From an uncultured Clostridia bacterium (GTDB taxonomy: Bacteria; Bacillota; Clostridia; Oscillospirales; Acutalibacteraceae), in assembly GCA_945221685.1 (NCBI GenBank), contig CALYNN010000105.1, positions 1 to 5,889 on the forward strand: a stretch of 5,889 nt of DNA, given 5' to 3'. Numbering within the stretch: position 1 is the first letter of the stretch; each line of letters begins with the position of its first letter. The position numbers and the translations under genes are program-made. Of the stretch, positions 5,167-5,889 are shown in pieces. A model generated the notes under the pieces. That model saw nothing but the letters and a program-made list of their open reading frames with translations, made no database searches and was not told the origin of the DNA.

Positions 5167-5793
5167 ATGAGCAATTTTGAAGAGGTTTGCCTGCTCTCCT
5201 GTGAAAGTTGGGTTGACTCCTTTCCTGCTGAAATACCAAAGCATAAATTCAGTAAAAAGCATACTGAAAAAATGAAGGAAGTATTCCAAACAGAGCCGAA
5301 AGAGAATAAGCATAAGCTGTCAAAGAAAGCGATTAAATTTATATTGATAGCGGCAATTCTACTTTCTTTGGCAACAACGGTATTTGCAATTCCTGCTTGC
5401 AGAGAATTTATTATAGAAAAATTCTTTAACCATTCGGAATATAATGTTGTTGATACAAGTGATGCTAAAGATGTGACATCTTTAAATTTGAATTACATTC
5501 CGACAGGATTTGAAAAAACCGAAGAATATAAGTCAGATGATTTATATGCTAACGCTTATAAAAATACTGAACTATATTTTTATGTTAAAAAATATACGAT
5601 AGACACAAACATTGGTTATGATACCGAAAAATATGATGATGAAAGCATTATAATAAATAACATTAAAGCTGTTTATTTTAGGTCTGATAACGAAGTTAAT
5701 GGAATAATTTTCAATAATGGAGAATACATATTCATTGTGGATGGTAATATTTGCAAGGATGAACTTGTCAAAATTGCACAAAATGTTAAGTGA
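5167..5793 (+). CDS. Putative membrane-anchored anti-sigma factor with DUF4367-like C-terminal domain
   Basis: This protein of 208 residues has a cytoplasmic N-terminal part of about 55 residues (FEEVCLLSCESWVDSFP, then HKFSKKHTEKMKEVF), one transmembrane helix at about 56-75 (IKFILIAAILLSLATTVFAI), and an external domain of about 130 residues. The external part, with NLNYIPTGFE (107-116), INNIKAVYF (163-171) and NGEYIFIVDG (184-193) leading to a final helix DELVKIAQNV, resembles the DUF4367 domain often encoded next to ECF sigma factors in Clostridia. The likely role is to hold the sigma factor at the membrane and release it on an outside signal; this is inferred from topology and neighbourhood. 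No zinc-type HxxxCxxC anti-sigma motif is present. The ATG is 3 bases after the sigma stop codon. GAAGGG (5152-5157), inside the end of the sigma gene, serves as ribosome binding site, so the two are translationally coupled. It shares the low G+C of the sigma gene. Confidence 0.75.
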   Translation: MSNFEEVCLLSCESWVDSFPAEIPKHKFSKKHTEKMKEVFQTEPKENKHKLSKKAIKFILIAAILLSLATTVFAIPACREFIIEKFFNHSEYNVVDTSDAKDVTSLNLNYIPTGFEKTEEYKSDDLYANAYKNTELYFYVKKYTIDTNIGYDTEKYDDESIIINNIKAVYFRSDNEVNGIIFNNGEYIFIVDGNICKDELVKIAQNVK

Positions 5794-5801
5794 TTATTTG
5801 T

Positions 5802-5837
5802 AAAAGAAGCTGAATTTTCGGCTTCTTTTATTTTTTT
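5802..5837 (+). terminator. Intrinsic terminator of the sigma/anti-sigma operon
   Basis: AAAAGAAGC (5802-5810) pairs with GCTTCTTTT (5821-5829), extended inward by T-G, G-C and A-T pairs around an AT-rich loop, and is followed by ATTTTTTT. It starts 8 bases after the anti-sigma stop codon. Its T-tract runs directly into the second copy of the conserved promoter-like element, so a new transcription unit begins at once. Confidence 0.88.
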
Positions 5838-5871
5838 ATCACAAAATGGCATATTTTAGGGATTAAGTGTA
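5833..5871 (+). promoter_or_regulatory. Conserved element copy 2, candidate promoter of the next gene
   Basis: TTTTTATCACAAAA (5833-5846), 11 bases, AGGGAT (5858-5863) and 8 bases lead to an ATG at 5872. Over the 31 ungapped positions from the T-run through AGGGAT, 26 match copy 1 at 4596. TCACAA and GATTAAGT are again separated by 16 bases. There is no room for a separate sigma-A promoter between the terminator stem and the ATG, so the next gene may depend wholly on this element. Confidence 0.5.
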
Positions 5872-5889
5872 ATGAAGAGATTAATCAGG
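5872..5889 (+). CDS. Start of a further gene (partial, six codons)
   Basis: An ATG 8 bases after the second copy of the conserved element opens a frame reading MKRLIR to the end of the window. It occupies the same position relative to the element as the sigma factor start does in copy 1, which is the only reason to call it a gene. No product can be named. A second sigma factor, another cassette member or an unrelated regulon gene are all possible. Confidence 0.35.

Noticed and set aside
4413..5889. CRISPR array, insertion sequence or attachment-site repeat in the right-hand part
   Set aside because: No regularly spaced repeats, no transposase or integrase, and no second copy of the tmRNA 3' end are present; the only repeat is the two-copy promoter-like element.

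Overview
The window reads as the chromosome of a Gram-positive anaerobe of class Clostridia, probably a gut Oscillospiraceae/Ruminococcaceae-type bacterium. The basis is the gene order (SRP RNA, dnaX, ybaB, recR, as in Bacillus and Clostridia), the GGAGG-type ribosome binding sites, and the AT-rich cassette of an ECF sigma factor with a DUF4367-like membrane protein, a pairing common in gut Clostridia. The genus cannot be fixed from the sequence alone.

Layout: (1) Positions 1-112 hold the last codons of a probable SCP2-type sterol-carrier-domain gene and a strong intrinsic terminator. (2) Positions 125-634 encode a small flavin reductase-like FMN-binding protein. (3) Positions 617-843 hold a sigma-A type promoter and a short bacterial SRP RNA closed by a 19-bp helix. 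(4) Positions 882-4029 are a tight co-directional run: dnaX, ybaB/ebfC, recR, smpB. (5) Positions 4061-4412 are tmRNA (ssrA), with its own promoter candidate inside the end of smpB and a good terminator after it. (6) From about 4470 on the DNA becomes much more AT-rich and holds an ECF sigma factor gene and a membrane-anchored putative anti-sigma gene separated by 3 bases, then a terminator. The window ends at the first codons of another gene.

How the genes work together: the SRP RNA serves protein targeting. DnaX is the clamp-loader subunit of DNA polymerase III. YbaB and RecR are the usual companions of dnaX and link it to nucleoid structure and recombinational repair. SmpB and tmRNA are obligate partners in trans-translation, rescuing stalled ribosomes, and here they sit side by side at the end of the dnaX cluster.

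The least ordinary part is the right end. A block of about 40 bp (TTTTTATCACAAAA, 11 variable bases, AGGGAT, then 8-9 bases to an ATG) occurs just before the sigma factor start codon and again, after the terminator, just before the start codon of the next gene. I read this as a promoter recognised by the sigma factor itself, which would make the system autoregulated, drive the adjacent gene, and possibly produce leaderless mRNAs. The encoded tmRNA tag, (A)DKTESVALVA, also departs from the common ALAA ending, and the SRP RNA has a re-paired apical stem.
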